NCBI GenBank assembly: GCA_022843805.1
Contig: JALHMY010000054.1
Span: 1-61,284, forward strand
DNA: 61,284 bases
Reading direction: 5' to 3'
From: Fuerstiella sp.
GTDB taxonomy: Bacteria; Planctomycetota; Planctomycetia; Planctomycetales; Planctomycetaceae
The position numbers were made by a program, and so were the translations under genes. Of this stretch, positions 1-7,862 are shown piece by piece. The notes beneath the pieces were generated by a model. The model was not told where the DNA came from and made no database searches. It saw only the letters and a program-made list of their open reading frames with translations. Each line of letters starts with the position of its first letter. Position 1 is the stretch's first letter.

Positions 1-72
1 GCTAAAGATCCCGTGGCTGCAGGACCTTTAGCAAGGTCCACTACCCGAAATTCATAGCGTGACAGAGCACTA
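1..72. repeat. MITE-like palindromic repeat, copy A (left part outside window)
   Basis: These 72 bases match the right-hand part of the complete copy at 34232-34350 with a few mismatches, in the same orientation. The copy ends with the terminal inverted repeat GACAGAGCAC followed by TA. It lies four bases from the stop codon of the truncated hsdS gene. It has no coding capacity of its own. The left half is beyond the window. Confidence 0.85.
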
Positions 73-75
73 CTT

Positions 76-1158
76 TCAACAGAAGCGCCCATACCCCCAC
101 AAAGCGGTTAAGTTCAACGCCCCAGATAACCACGAAGGAATATAGGCAACTTTGTTCAGATACGGTCGTAACTTTGAAATCACCGGGCCTACCGGTAGCT
201 GACGAACCGCACCAACGACGGCTTCCTTCGCGATGGTCGACGGGACAATCGAACCTGATGAAGAACCGATCGAGTCTAATCCGATGTAGATGTCGTTCTG
301 GCCATATTGGTTAGTTACTGGCGTTTCCACGTCTGCAACTTCCCCAACAGTTCGCCCGCCGTTACTTTGCAAATAGCTCCGAACCAAGAGGCGATCGGGA
401 TTAAATTCTCCAGGATTCAGCGATCCATCAAGCAATGACGCGGGTGCACGACTGTGCTTCGCCGACCCAGCGTGAAGACGGCTCAACTCGGGACAGCAAT
501 CGTCGATCAATTTTTCAAAGGTCCGAGTACAAGCATCCGCATGCAATCGCAATTGCTCCGCATGCCGCACCTTGTCGCCTATGTACCTCTGAACACTTTC
601 CGAGTGATTCGGGATTACCATACCCGGAATGTCATAGATGCTCAGTCCTTGGATAATCGTACCCCGTTGCATACGCTCCGACTGCAGTGATCCGTAGCGC
701 GAATTGAAAAATGCTCCCAGATATCCCGAGTCGAACGCAGGTTTCAGTCGAACTGCAAAAAGGTGAGCGGCAAAGTTGTAATGTTCTTGCCCATCGTGCA
801 AGACTGCGGCCTTTCCAACTGTGCCCGTGCGACTGAAGAGTAGATCGCCAACCTTTGCAATCGTCGACGAAAGCTTTCCGTTGTGGACGTCAAGACGAAT
901 ACGCAACGTGTCCGGACCAACGACGACGCGCCCATCCACAATGTTCTTACTTGTCAGAAATAGCGCACCTTCGCTGGAATAGCAGTCGTCAATTGGGCCG
1001 GTGTATCCCAGTTTTATTGCCGTAGATGCCTCACCGAGCGTTGAGCGCTTACCTAGCCCGGAAAGCAGGCGATGGTTTTCCAGAAATGAAGGACGATAAA
1101 ACTCGGCGTCCAAACGTTCTGTGAGTATGTCTGGGTCAACGGTGGAGACGTCCATCAT
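76..1158 (-). CDS. hsdS: Type I restriction-modification specificity subunit (HsdS), C-terminally truncated
   Basis: This is a 360-residue HsdS-like protein, the DNA-recognition subunit that directs a type I methylase to its target. Residues about 40-215 form one target-recognition half with typical motifs (LFSRTGTVGKAA, then IPNHSESVQ and a helical spacer). A second half starts near residue 265 and includes VISKLRPYLNKVA, but stops at residue 360 when the second recognition domain should still be running. Full-length HsdS proteins are usually 400-470 residues. The start overlaps the hsdM stop (ATGA overlap), so the two are translationally coupled. The stop codon lies just before the MITE-like repeat at 1-72, so an insertion or rearrangement there probably removed the C-terminus. 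Whether the shortened protein works is unknown. Confidence 0.8.
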   Translation of the reverse strand: MMDVSTVDPDILTERLDAEFYRPSFLENHRLLSGLGKRSTLGEASTAIKLGYTGPIDDCYSSEGALFLTSKNIVDGRVVVGPDTLRIRLDVHNGKLSSTIAKVGDLLFSRTGTVGKAAVLHDGQEHYNFAAHLFAVRLKPAFDSGYLGAFFNSRYGSLQSERMQRGTIIQGLSIYDIPGMVIPNHSESVQRYIGDKVRHAEQLRLHADACTRTFEKLIDDCCPELSRLHAGSAKHSRAPASLLDGSLNPGEFNPDRLLVRSYLQSNGGRTVGEVADVETPVTNQYGQNDIYIGLDSIGSSSGSIVPSTIAKEAVVGAVRQLPVGPVISKLRPYLNKVAYIPSWLSGALNLTALWGYGRFC

Positions 1159-3206
1159 TCTCCCCTCACATAAGCGCCGGTGATTTTGGCCAGATCGTTT
1201 GACACGCCTGAGCTATAATCTTCGACATTGTTCTTCACTTCGTAGCCCAACGTGTCGGCCACTGCCATAAACACGTCAGTCTGCGGCTCGTCGGCGAACT
1301 TGGTCGGATCGTCGTCGCGGGCGTGTCGCTTCTGCAAGTAGAGAATGCTCGTCTTCGCTCCCGTGCCCGAGAGCTTAAAGGTGTCTGCCGGTAGGCTGAC
1401 AACAGCTTTGACGATGGCTTTGCCGCCGTGAAACTGGCCGGTCTCGGAGTCCTTTTTCCCCATGATGTATTCGCGGACGTACTTGTCGCCGCTGTTGCAC
1501 AACACACCGTCAGGCAGGATGATCAGCAGCCGACCGCCCGGCTTGAGCAATTGCAGGCAGCGGTCGAGAAACAAAACCGCTGGGTCAATGCTCGTCGGCT
1601 TCACTTCGTTCCACACACCTTTGCTGTTCGGACTGGCTCCCATCGCCAGGCCGGCAACGGTCGGCTCGTAGGTGTAGCCACCGCCGCGACCTTCTCGTTC
1701 TTTCATGTCGCTGCGGAACTTGACGAGGATCTTGCCCATGTCCTCTTCGTACTGCTCGCGAGATTTCTCCTGCCCCTTCTTGAACTTTGGGGTGCCGAAC
1801 GGTGGATTGGTACAGATCAAGTCATAGCTGCACGGCTTGAGTTGGTCGCTCGACAGTGAGTTCTGGGTGTAGAAGATCTTCGCCTTGGCGGCACCCAGCA
1901 ACGCCATGTTTACGCGGGCCAGGGTGACCATCATCGGTGCAGAATCGGCCCCGACGAAGCTGTGCTCGCCCATGTCGCGGAACAGCTTTTCCCGAGCAGC
2001 ATCCGGTCCAGTTTCTTTTCCCGCTAATTGAGCCAGTGCTCGCTCCAGATACCCGAGCGCCACCACGCCGAAGCCATATGTGCCGCACGCCGGGTCGCAA
2101 TAGCGAAAGACCGGTTTCCCCTTCGCATCGCGCGCTGAGAGAAGTTCGGGGGTCTCTTCGAGAATGTCGTGAAATGCGATCTCCAGCATCGCCTGCTTGA
2201 CGGGAGCCGGCGTAAGGTAAATACCGAGGCCACCTTTCGAATCGAAATTGGCTCGCAGAAAAACGTCGAACGCCCGGCCGAGCACGTCGCCAGCGATATC
2301 CGACAATCGCCCTTGCGGCTTGAGTTGCTTGCCCGAGTTGTCTTCGACGGGCCCCAGATTCTGAATCAGTTCGAGGATCGTCTCGTAGTTACGCACTTGC
2401 TCCAGCCGCAGATGCTGGTTTTTGTCGAAAATCGGCTGTGCGTTCCCAGCGTCGTCCGTGACCACGTAGTCGGGATGGCCTTTGAAATGGTCAAACGCCG
2501 ACTGAATCTCGGCCACCGCCTTCTTGCCGTGCTTCTTTACATATTCATACGTGAAGACTTCTTCGAGCTGTAGCTTCTTCCCTTCATGTTCAAAGCCGAG
2601 GTCTTTCGAGTTGTGGTGCAGCCGGAACGATTCGAGAAACAGCAACTTGGCGACTTCTTCGATGATGTCGTTCTTGCCATTCACGCGATCCTTGACCGTC
2701 TGATAGACCTGCTCGTGAAAGGCATTAAAGCCGTTCATCAACCGGTCGTACATCTTGAGCGACCACCGCCGCGTCGGATCGGCCTTGATCCGCTTGTAGT
2801 CACCGATCTCTTCCAGGCTAGGAAGACGGTCTATTTGGTGGGCCGGGTATTCGAGGTCGAAGATAGCCTCGTGCTCGCCATCGGTCACCACGCCGAACTT
2901 GGGAAACTGGTCGTCAGCAAGATCGGTCGGAGAAAGCGTCCAGGAAAGCTGCTGGACGTAGTCGGCATTTGCCTTCTCCCAGGTTCCCGCCGGCAACGCC
3001 AACAAAAACACACGCGGCGTATCAACACCACGATGCGTTCCCCAGACCATCGAGCACGCCTGGCCTTCCTCGGCCGCATCGAGTTCGAAACGCTGGTCGA
3101 ACTTCTGTTCGGCAAGATTTTTTTCCAACGCAACCAGCGCGACGTTGCGGCCGGAAGGCTCGGCGGCCTTGGCGTCCTTCTTTTTTGATTTCGTGGCTGC
3201 TGCCAT
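1155..3206 (-). CDS. hsdM: Type I N6-adenine DNA methyltransferase subunit (HsdM) with N-terminal extension
   Basis: This 683-residue protein should transfer methyl groups from S-adenosylmethionine to adenine N6 in complex with HsdS. The SAM-binding motif DPACGTYGFG is at residues 371-380 and the catalytic NPPF motif at 467-470. The stretch before them (LTPAPVKQAM, 331-340) is typical of HsdM. The first ~130 residues resemble the N-terminal domain of some type I R proteins, and helical HsdM-like sequence follows from about 140 to 320. The start has a good ribosome-binding site (AAGGAA about 11 bases upstream). It lies between a 69-residue ORF and the truncated hsdS. No HsdR motor or nuclease is in the window. 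Confidence 0.92.
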   Translation of the reverse strand: MAAATKSKKKDAKAAEPSGRNVALVALEKNLAEQKFDQRFELDAAEEGQACSMVWGTHRGVDTPRVFLLALPAGTWEKANADYVQQLSWTLSPTDLADDQFPKFGVVTDGEHEAIFDLEYPAHQIDRLPSLEEIGDYKRIKADPTRRWSLKMYDRLMNGFNAFHEQVYQTVKDRVNGKNDIIEEVAKLLFLESFRLHHNSKDLGFEHEGKKLQLEEVFTYEYVKKHGKKAVAEIQSAFDHFKGHPDYVVTDDAGNAQPIFDKNQHLRLEQVRNYETILELIQNLGPVEDNSGKQLKPQGRLSDIAGDVLGRAFDVFLRANFDSKGGLGIYLTPAPVKQAMLEIAFHDILEETPELLSARDAKGKPVFRYCDPACGTYGFGVVALGYLERALAQLAGKETGPDAAREKLFRDMGEHSFVGADSAPMMVTLARVNMALLGAAKAKIFYTQNSLSSDQLKPCSYDLICTNPPFGTPKFKKGQEKSREQYEEDMGKILVKFRSDMKEREGRGGGYTYEPTVAGLAMGASPNSKGVWNEVKPTSIDPAVLFLDRCLQLLKPGGRLLIILPDGVLCNSGDKYVREYIMGKKDSETGQFHGGKAIVKAVVSLPADTFKLSGTGAKTSILYLQKRHARDDDPTKFADEPQTDVFMAVADTLGYEVKNNVEDYSSGVSNDLAKITGAYVRGE

Positions 3207-3279
3207 ATCGGTTCGTTCCTTTCAGGAATCGGTCGTTTTCGGCTGGAGTTTTGGTGGGCGGCGGTCCCGATGAAGCGAA

Positions 3280-3489
3280 TCAGGGCTTTAAGGCGAGGAT
3301 TTCATGCGCCGACGAAATCGCTTCCTCTTCTGAGTCGTAGGTCTCGTGGACTTGATCGTTGATCTCAAGCGTAATAGCGCGGGCATGCACCAGGGCTTCT
3401 CTTGGTGTGCGGAAGACCTTCGCGGTCCCGTTCGAATTGCTGATCGTCAGTTCGCCGTTGGCGTTTCGGCTGTGTTTCGTGTCCAACAT
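3280..3489 (-). CDS. Small conserved-looking protein in the type I modification operon
   Basis: This 69-residue ORF starts at an ATG with AGGA about 9 bases upstream. A longer reading upstream in the same frame overlaps the preceding 128-residue gene and has no ribosome-binding site, so the short start is preferred. The protein begins MLDTKHSRNANGELTISN, carries a segment FRTPREALVHARAITLE and ends with an acidic helix. It looks like a small soluble alpha/beta protein. It sits 73 bases upstream of hsdM in the same direction, so it is probably co-transcribed. I do not recognise a family. Confidence 0.6.
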   Translation of the reverse strand: MLDTKHSRNANGELTISNSNGTAKVFRTPREALVHARAITLEINDQVHETYDSEEEAISSAHEILALKP

Positions 3490-3523
3490 CGATTTTGTCC
3501 TGCGAAAAGGGGCGGGATGGAAA

Positions 3524-3910
3524 TCAGTCCAAGCCAATGAGACCGGGACCAATGACCTTGAGCCCGCGTGTCTCGCGAGCCAGTTTTTTGACTTGTTCAA
3601 CCGAGGTTGTGAACTTGTTGGGAAGCAGTTGGATGATCTGTGCCGCAGGGGTCGGCCGCCCCTGCGCTCGCACAACATCAAGCACGGCTTCGGCGAGTTC
3701 TTCCTGAAGCGATCGTTGACCCAATCTCACGACAGGATCGTCGTTGCCGGTTGATTGGAGTTCGATGCCATCCATGCAGGCCAGCATCAGGTGCAGTTGC
3801 TCGACCGACCAGGTGCTTCCACCGTCTGCCGCGAGTGCGTGGAGCTTCGATAGCGGTAATGGTTCCCGTCGAAGCGATTGAACGAGCTGTTCGTAGAGGT
3901 CCGGTGTCAC
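3524..3910 (-). CDS. Putative winged-helix-like small protein between hsdS-like gene and hsdM
   Basis: This 128-residue protein is helix-rich in both halves. The stretches at about 30-60 (STWSVEQLHLMLACM) and 75-115 (AEAVLDVVRAQGRPTPAAQI, then a VEQVKKLARE helix) look like two degenerate winged-helix units, a reading based on sequence texture only. The start overlaps the stop of the upstream hsdS-like gene (ATGA type), so it is translationally coupled. It may be a DNA-binding accessory of the modification complex. That is inference from position. Confidence 0.65.
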   Translation of the reverse strand: MTPDLYEQLVQSLRREPLPLSKLHALAADGGSTWSVEQLHLMLACMDGIELQSTGNDDPVVRLGQRSLQEELAEAVLDVVRAQGRPTPAAQIIQLLPNKFTTSVEQVKKLARETRGLKVIGPGLIGLD

Positions 3911-5301
3911 AGCGCGTGCTCCTCTCCCCGCAATGCGGTCGGTGGTTCAGTCCACGGTCCGCAATCGCGATGTGTATCACGCAACAAGCCGTAGGCGTCA
4001 GCAACTAAACCGACCCATTCGCCTTCAAGCTCAAGTCGTCGCTGCTGCCACCGGCGGAGGAACGCGTCCCACTTGATCCGTGTTTCCAGAGGAATGTCCG
4101 GCAATACCAACTTTCGAATGGTCCAGGGCGGCGCAAATTGTTGAACAGTTCCGATAGCCAGCCGCCCGAGTTGGTCATGGATTTCCGGATCGCTGAGCAC
4201 AGCAGCCCAGGCACCCGGCGTTTCGTGAAACCGCAGGCGGTGCCAATGATCCGTTGGATGAATTGGCTTGGCCGGTTTGTTGCCAACAAATGCGACTCGC
4301 GAACGAGAAACCAGGGCTGATAACAAAACCTCGTTCAAGTGAAGCGGCTCGGCATAAACTCGCCGGCTGGCGGAAACGTCCGACCGCACCTGGCTCTTGA
4401 GGACTGTCAGGTCGTCGCCGACGTCGGAAAGCTGAAGTGTGCGAATGCCACCAGCAGAATCGGTGATGCGGTTACCGCCCCAACCATTAGTCATGGTCAA
4501 GTGGCGGATCGATTTCCACCCAGCATCGTGTTTAAGCCGCCGCTGGTAGCCGCTGACAGCGACGTGACCAGGGACCAGTGAGTCGTCGATATCCGCAGTT
4601 TGGAAAAATCGGCACCAAGTGGTTGCGACAGTTTCATCTTCGCCATCATCAAGCGCAGATTCCGGCATCCGCGAAGCCACCTCTTCCCGCACCGTCGACA
4701 AAAACCGAAACAGTTCGACTTGGCTGTCTATTCGCTTCTCAATGCACGCGTAAGCGCGGCGACTGATGACTTCGATCCCCGCCGGCGGACGTGGAAGCCG
4801 GACCGACCCAAGCACATCCGCCCGCACTCGCGGAACAATCGCCGCACCGGACTTTCTCACCAGGTACTCCCCGAATGCCGGCTGATTGATGCAGAACGCG
4901 AACCAGAATCCCATCGCCAAATCGAGGCCACGCACCAGAAAACAATTGGCATCGACCGGATGGCGAAAAACATTCGGCGTCACAATTGCCGCCCGAACCG
5001 GTGCGATCTTCGAGACGACCACGTCACCCGGCCCGACGCATCGAATGCTGGCGAACATGGGCGACGAGCAATGCGCGGGCTCCAATCGCATCTCCAGCTC
5101 GCCAATGTTCGATAGGCGGTAAATCGGCCCTTCCGCTTCCGGACCCCCTCCCCACCGCTGCCCCTCGACGACTTCAACTCCCTGAATTTCAACCGCGCGG
5201 ACATCGGAAAGCCGCAGGACTGGCAAGATGCGCCCGCAGAAAACTCGGGGGTCCCAAGTCTCTTCGCGATCAATCAGGCTGGGCGAAACCGCTGTCATCA
5301 A
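3907..5301 (-). CDS. HsdS-like specificity protein, first gene of the modification operon
   Basis: This 464-residue protein has the two-fold layout of type I S subunits. The first recognition half is at about 30-210 (IYRLSNIGELEMRL, GDVVVSKIAPVRAAIV, then LPRPPAGIEVISRRAYACIE) and the second at about 240-450 (LQLSDVGDDL, LVLPDIPLETRIKWDAFLRR). Each half ends with a helix suited to a spacer. Two start codons are adjacent at 5301 and 5298, with GAGG just upstream. It is the promoter-proximal gene of a minus-strand operon that continues with two small ORFs, hsdM and a second, truncated hsdS. Two S-type proteins for one M is unusual. It could act as a separate adaptor rather than an alternative specificity subunit. 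Confidence 0.75.
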   Translation of the reverse strand: MMTAVSPSLIDREETWDPRVFCGRILPVLRLSDVRAVEIQGVEVVEGQRWGGGPEAEGPIYRLSNIGELEMRLEPAHCSSPMFASIRCVGPGDVVVSKIAPVRAAIVTPNVFRHPVDANCFLVRGLDLAMGFWFAFCINQPAFGEYLVRKSGAAIVPRVRADVLGSVRLPRPPAGIEVISRRAYACIEKRIDSQVELFRFLSTVREEVASRMPESALDDGEDETVATTWCRFFQTADIDDSLVPGHVAVSGYQRRLKHDAGWKSIRHLTMTNGWGGNRITDSAGGIRTLQLSDVGDDLTVLKSQVRSDVSASRRVYAEPLHLNEVLLSALVSRSRVAFVGNKPAKPIHPTDHWHRLRFHETPGAWAAVLSDPEIHDQLGRLAIGTVQQFAPPWTIRKLVLPDIPLETRIKWDAFLRRWQQRRLELEGEWVGLVADAYGLLRDTHRDCGPWTEPPTALRGEEHAL

Positions 5302-5473
5302 AACCTCGAAAAATTCCGCTCATGCGAATGCACGTACGCAATTGTAGCGACGCGGGCTTGTACTTCAAGACCACATCGTTAGAATGTGCAGACGCATGAG
5401 CGAATGCCTTCGCCGTATGCTGGGCTGAGTGTGGGAAGTGCGATTCAGTTTTGGCTTCACGTTAGGAGCAAAC
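5302..5473. promoter_or_regulatory. Divergent intergenic region with imperfect inverted repeat
   Basis: This 172-base gap separates the minus-strand modification operon from the plus-strand Pycsar-like operon, so it should hold two divergent promoters. Bases 5318-5333 (GCTCATGCGAATGCAC) and 5386-5401 (GTGCAGACGCATGAGC) are inverted repeats with two mismatches, about 50 bases apart. They are a plausible operator for a shared repressor, though no regulator gene is next to them. Confidence 0.45.
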
Positions 5474-6388
5474 ATGCTTGATCGTTTTACGGGCAGCGAG
5501 GGGCCACGCTACATCCGGGAATCTCTGCACGAGCAAAAGTGCGTTGCTCACAACGCAGAGGTGACTGACGCGCTGTTCGCGGCACACAAACTCGCCACTT
5601 TTAAGCCGGGCGAAGTGCTCATCCAGCAGAATGCGGGTGACAACGACATCCTTTTCATCCTCGCGGGCCGCGTGTCCATTCGTGTCAACGGCCGCGAGAT
5701 GGCACTTCGAGAAGGCGGTCATCACATCGGTGAGATGGCGATGATCGAACGGTCTGCGAAGCGAAGCGCAACGGCCGTGGCCCTTGAGCCCACCGTGGTG
5801 GCCAGAGTTTCAGAAGCTGATTTCACCCCGATCGCCACGAGGTTCCCCGATTTGTGGCGTCGTCTCGCGATCGAGCTTGGAGACCGGTTGAGAGAACGCA
5901 GCAAGTACGTCCGCCCGCCGAACCCTCGCCCCGTGGTCTTCATCGGTTCTTCCGTGGAAGGTTTGGCGACCGCGAAAGAAATCCAAGCTGGTCTCGTGCA
6001 TCTGGACGCCGTGATCTACCTGTGGACGAACAACGTGTTCGTTCCCGGCAGCTACACGATGGAAGACCTTGAACGACAAATCAATGCCTCGGACATCGGA
6101 ATCGTCGTATGCAGTGCCGATGACGAGATCATTAACGAGGACCGCAAAATCGACATGCTGGCACCTCGCGACAATTGTGTTCTGGAACTGGGAATGTGCA
6201 TTGGAGCGTTGGGTAGGAAGCGGACTCTTCTGGTTCGGCCACGCACCCGAGACTTGAAGATCCCAACTGATTTGCTCGGCATCACCCCGATCGAATACCG
6301 AGCAGATGACCCCGCGAACCTGCCCGCACACATCAGCCCTGTCTGCACTGCCATCGAGAAGGTCGTGAAGGCGCAAGGCCCGCGCTAG
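5474..6388 (+). CDS. Pycsar-type effector: cyclic-nucleotide-binding domain fused to TIR-like domain
   Basis: This 304-residue protein joins two domains. Residues ~30-145 form a cyclic-nucleotide-binding beta roll. Its phosphate-binding cassette is at about 86-100 (GEMAMIERSAKRSAT). Residues ~152-285 form a TIR-like nucleotide-binding domain of the PF10137 type, starting VVFIGSS, with the conserved NCVLELG motif (E238 the likely catalytic glutamate). In Pycsar defence such proteins bind cCMP or cUMP made by a partner cyclase and then destroy NAD+, stopping phage growth by abortive infection. The start at 5474 follows a strong AGGAG; an upstream in-frame ATG has no such site. Two cyclase genes follow directly, which fits the assignment. 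The ligand cannot be read from the sequence. Confidence 0.88.
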   Translation: MLDRFTGSEGPRYIRESLHEQKCVAHNAEVTDALFAAHKLATFKPGEVLIQQNAGDNDILFILAGRVSIRVNGREMALREGGHHIGEMAMIERSAKRSATAVALEPTVVARVSEADFTPIATRFPDLWRRLAIELGDRLRERSKYVRPPNPRPVVFIGSSVEGLATAKEIQAGLVHLDAVIYLWTNNVFVPGSYTMEDLERQINASDIGIVVCSADDEIINEDRKIDMLAPRDNCVLELGMCIGALGRKRTLLVRPRTRDLKIPTDLLGITPIEYRADDPANLPAHISPVCTAIEKVVKAQGPR

Positions 6389-6403
6389 CCTGGAGCATCA
6401 CCG

Positions 6404-7108
6404 ATGGCGCTTGTTGATGACATCACGAAGGAAGTAAAGGACATTTTCGTCAGCCGCTGGACTCGGCGCGATGGCGAAACTGTTCCTGAACCCGAGGATT
6501 TGAAACTCACAAACGACGGAGTCGATCTGGTCGCGACGGTGTTGTATGCGGACCTGGCCGAATCAACCTCGATGGTGACAAATCAAACGCCGACCTTTGC
6601 AGCGGAAGTTTACAAAGCCTATTTGAGAAGTGCATGCAGGATTATTCGTGCGAACGGAGGTGAAATAACGGCGTTCGACGGTGACCGTGTGATGGCTGTA
6701 TTCATCGGCAATCGAATGAACACGGAAGCGGCCAAGTCCGCGCTTCAGATCCATTGGGCGGTAGACAAAATCGTCAACCCCGAACTGAGGAATGTATACA
6801 AGAACAGCACGTTCGAGGTGAAGCAGGCCGTTGGAATCGACACGAGTAAGTTGATGGCTGCTCGCACGGGCGTGCGAGGGGCAAATGATCTTGTTTGGGT
6901 TGGTCGGGCCGCGAACTATGCCGCGAAGCTTTGCTCGTTGCGTGAAGGCGTCTATGTGTCTTGGGTCACTTCAGACGTGTTTGACGTGATGCTGGACGAG
7001 TCGAAGTATGGCGGTGCGAACAGAGAACTGATGTGGACAAAACGATGGTGGACCGAATACGGCATCTGGGTCTACGCATCAAATTGGTGGTGGAAACCGG
7101 CGGGATGA
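6404..7108 (+). CDS. Class III nucleotide cyclase, Pycsar PycC-like (first copy)
   Basis: This 234-residue single-domain cyclase is predicted to make a cyclic nucleotide signal. The two metal-binding aspartates are intact: D50 in TVLYADLAEST and D94 in FDGDRVMAVF. The motif NDLVWVGRAANYAAKL (about 161-176) carries the transition-state Asn and Arg positions and is, to my recollection, typical of pyrimidine (Pycsar) cyclases. The gene starts 15 bases after the effector stop with GGAG upstream, so it is co-transcribed. It is about half identical to the next gene by eye. The Trp-rich C-terminus (SNWWWKP) is also seen in the second copy in weaker form. The base used (C or U) cannot be stated from sequence alone. 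Confidence 0.88.
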   Translation: MALVDDITKEVKDIFVSRWTRRDGETVPEPEDLKLTNDGVDLVATVLYADLAESTSMVTNQTPTFAAEVYKAYLRSACRIIRANGGEITAFDGDRVMAVFIGNRMNTEAAKSALQIHWAVDKIVNPELRNVYKNSTFEVKQAVGIDTSKLMAARTGVRGANDLVWVGRAANYAAKLCSLREGVYVSWVTSDVFDVMLDESKYGGANRELMWTKRWWTEYGIWVYASNWWWKPAG

Positions 7109-7111
7109 AAT

Positions 7112-7813
7112 ATGAGTTTTGAGTCGGATCTACGAAAAAAGCTCGGTGAGATTTTCGGCACAGCTTGGGAAATCCGGGACGGCAAGGTCGTTCCGGAACC
7201 GGAAGATGTGGCGCTCGGCAAGGATGCGGTGCGATTGGACGGCACCGTCCTTTATGCAGATTTGGCCGACTCCACGGACATGGTGAAAAGCAAGAAGCCT
7301 GAGTTTGCTGCCGAGGTCTACAAAGCGTACCTCGACAGCGCGTGCCGCTGCATCCGGCAGAATGATGGCGTTATCACAGCCTTTGACGGTGATCGCGTCA
7401 TGGCCGTCTTTCTTGGGGATTCCAAGAACACGGCGGCTGTTCGGAGCGCCCTGAACATCAAATGGGCAGTCTCGGTTGTAAACGAAGAGATGAAGAAAAG
7501 ATGGACGACCGATTTTGTGCTTCGGCAGTGTGTCGGAGTTGACACGAGCAGTCTGTTCGTCGCCAAGACGGGCATTCGGGGCTCGAATGATTTGGTTTGG
7601 GTGGGGCGATCCGCCAACTACGCTGCCAAGCTGTCAGCACTTCGTAACCCACCCTATTCTTCATGGGTCACTTCAGAGATCTACGAGCACATGCACGAGA
7701 GTGTGAAGTACGCCAAGAAAGACGGCCGCGACATCAATATGTGGGAGCGCCACTATTGGGAGGAGCAGTCGATGACCATCTACAAGTCGTCTTGGCACTG
7801 GGCAATATCCTGA
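7112..7813 (+). CDS. Class III nucleotide cyclase, Pycsar PycC-like (second copy)
   Basis: This 233-residue paralogue of the preceding cyclase begins 3 bases after its stop codon. Both metal aspartates (D50, D94) and the motif NDLVWVGRSANYAAKL are kept, so neither copy looks like a catalytically dead pseudoenzyme. The N-terminal ~40 residues (KLGEIFGTAW, VPEPEDV) and the segment after the motif differ most between the copies, as expected of an old duplication. Known Pycsar operons typically have one cyclase and one effector; two active-looking cyclases could form a heterodimer, make two signals, or sense different phages. That is inference. Confidence 0.86.
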   Translation: MSFESDLRKKLGEIFGTAWEIRDGKVVPEPEDVALGKDAVRLDGTVLYADLADSTDMVKSKKPEFAAEVYKAYLDSACRCIRQNDGVITAFDGDRVMAVFLGDSKNTAAVRSALNIKWAVSVVNEEMKKRWTTDFVLRQCVGVDTSSLFVAKTGIRGSNDLVWVGRSANYAAKLSALRNPPYSSWVTSEIYEHMHESVKYAKKDGRDINMWERHYWEEQSMTIYKSSWHWAIS

Positions 7814-7862
7814 GAAAGTCGGTCCATTCGATCGTGATCATTCGCCGAGGAGACAAAATCCA

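Noticed and set aside
3490..3681. N-terminal extension of the 69-residue ORF
   Set aside because: It overlaps the 128-residue gene in another frame and lacks a ribosome-binding site, while the internal ATG has one.
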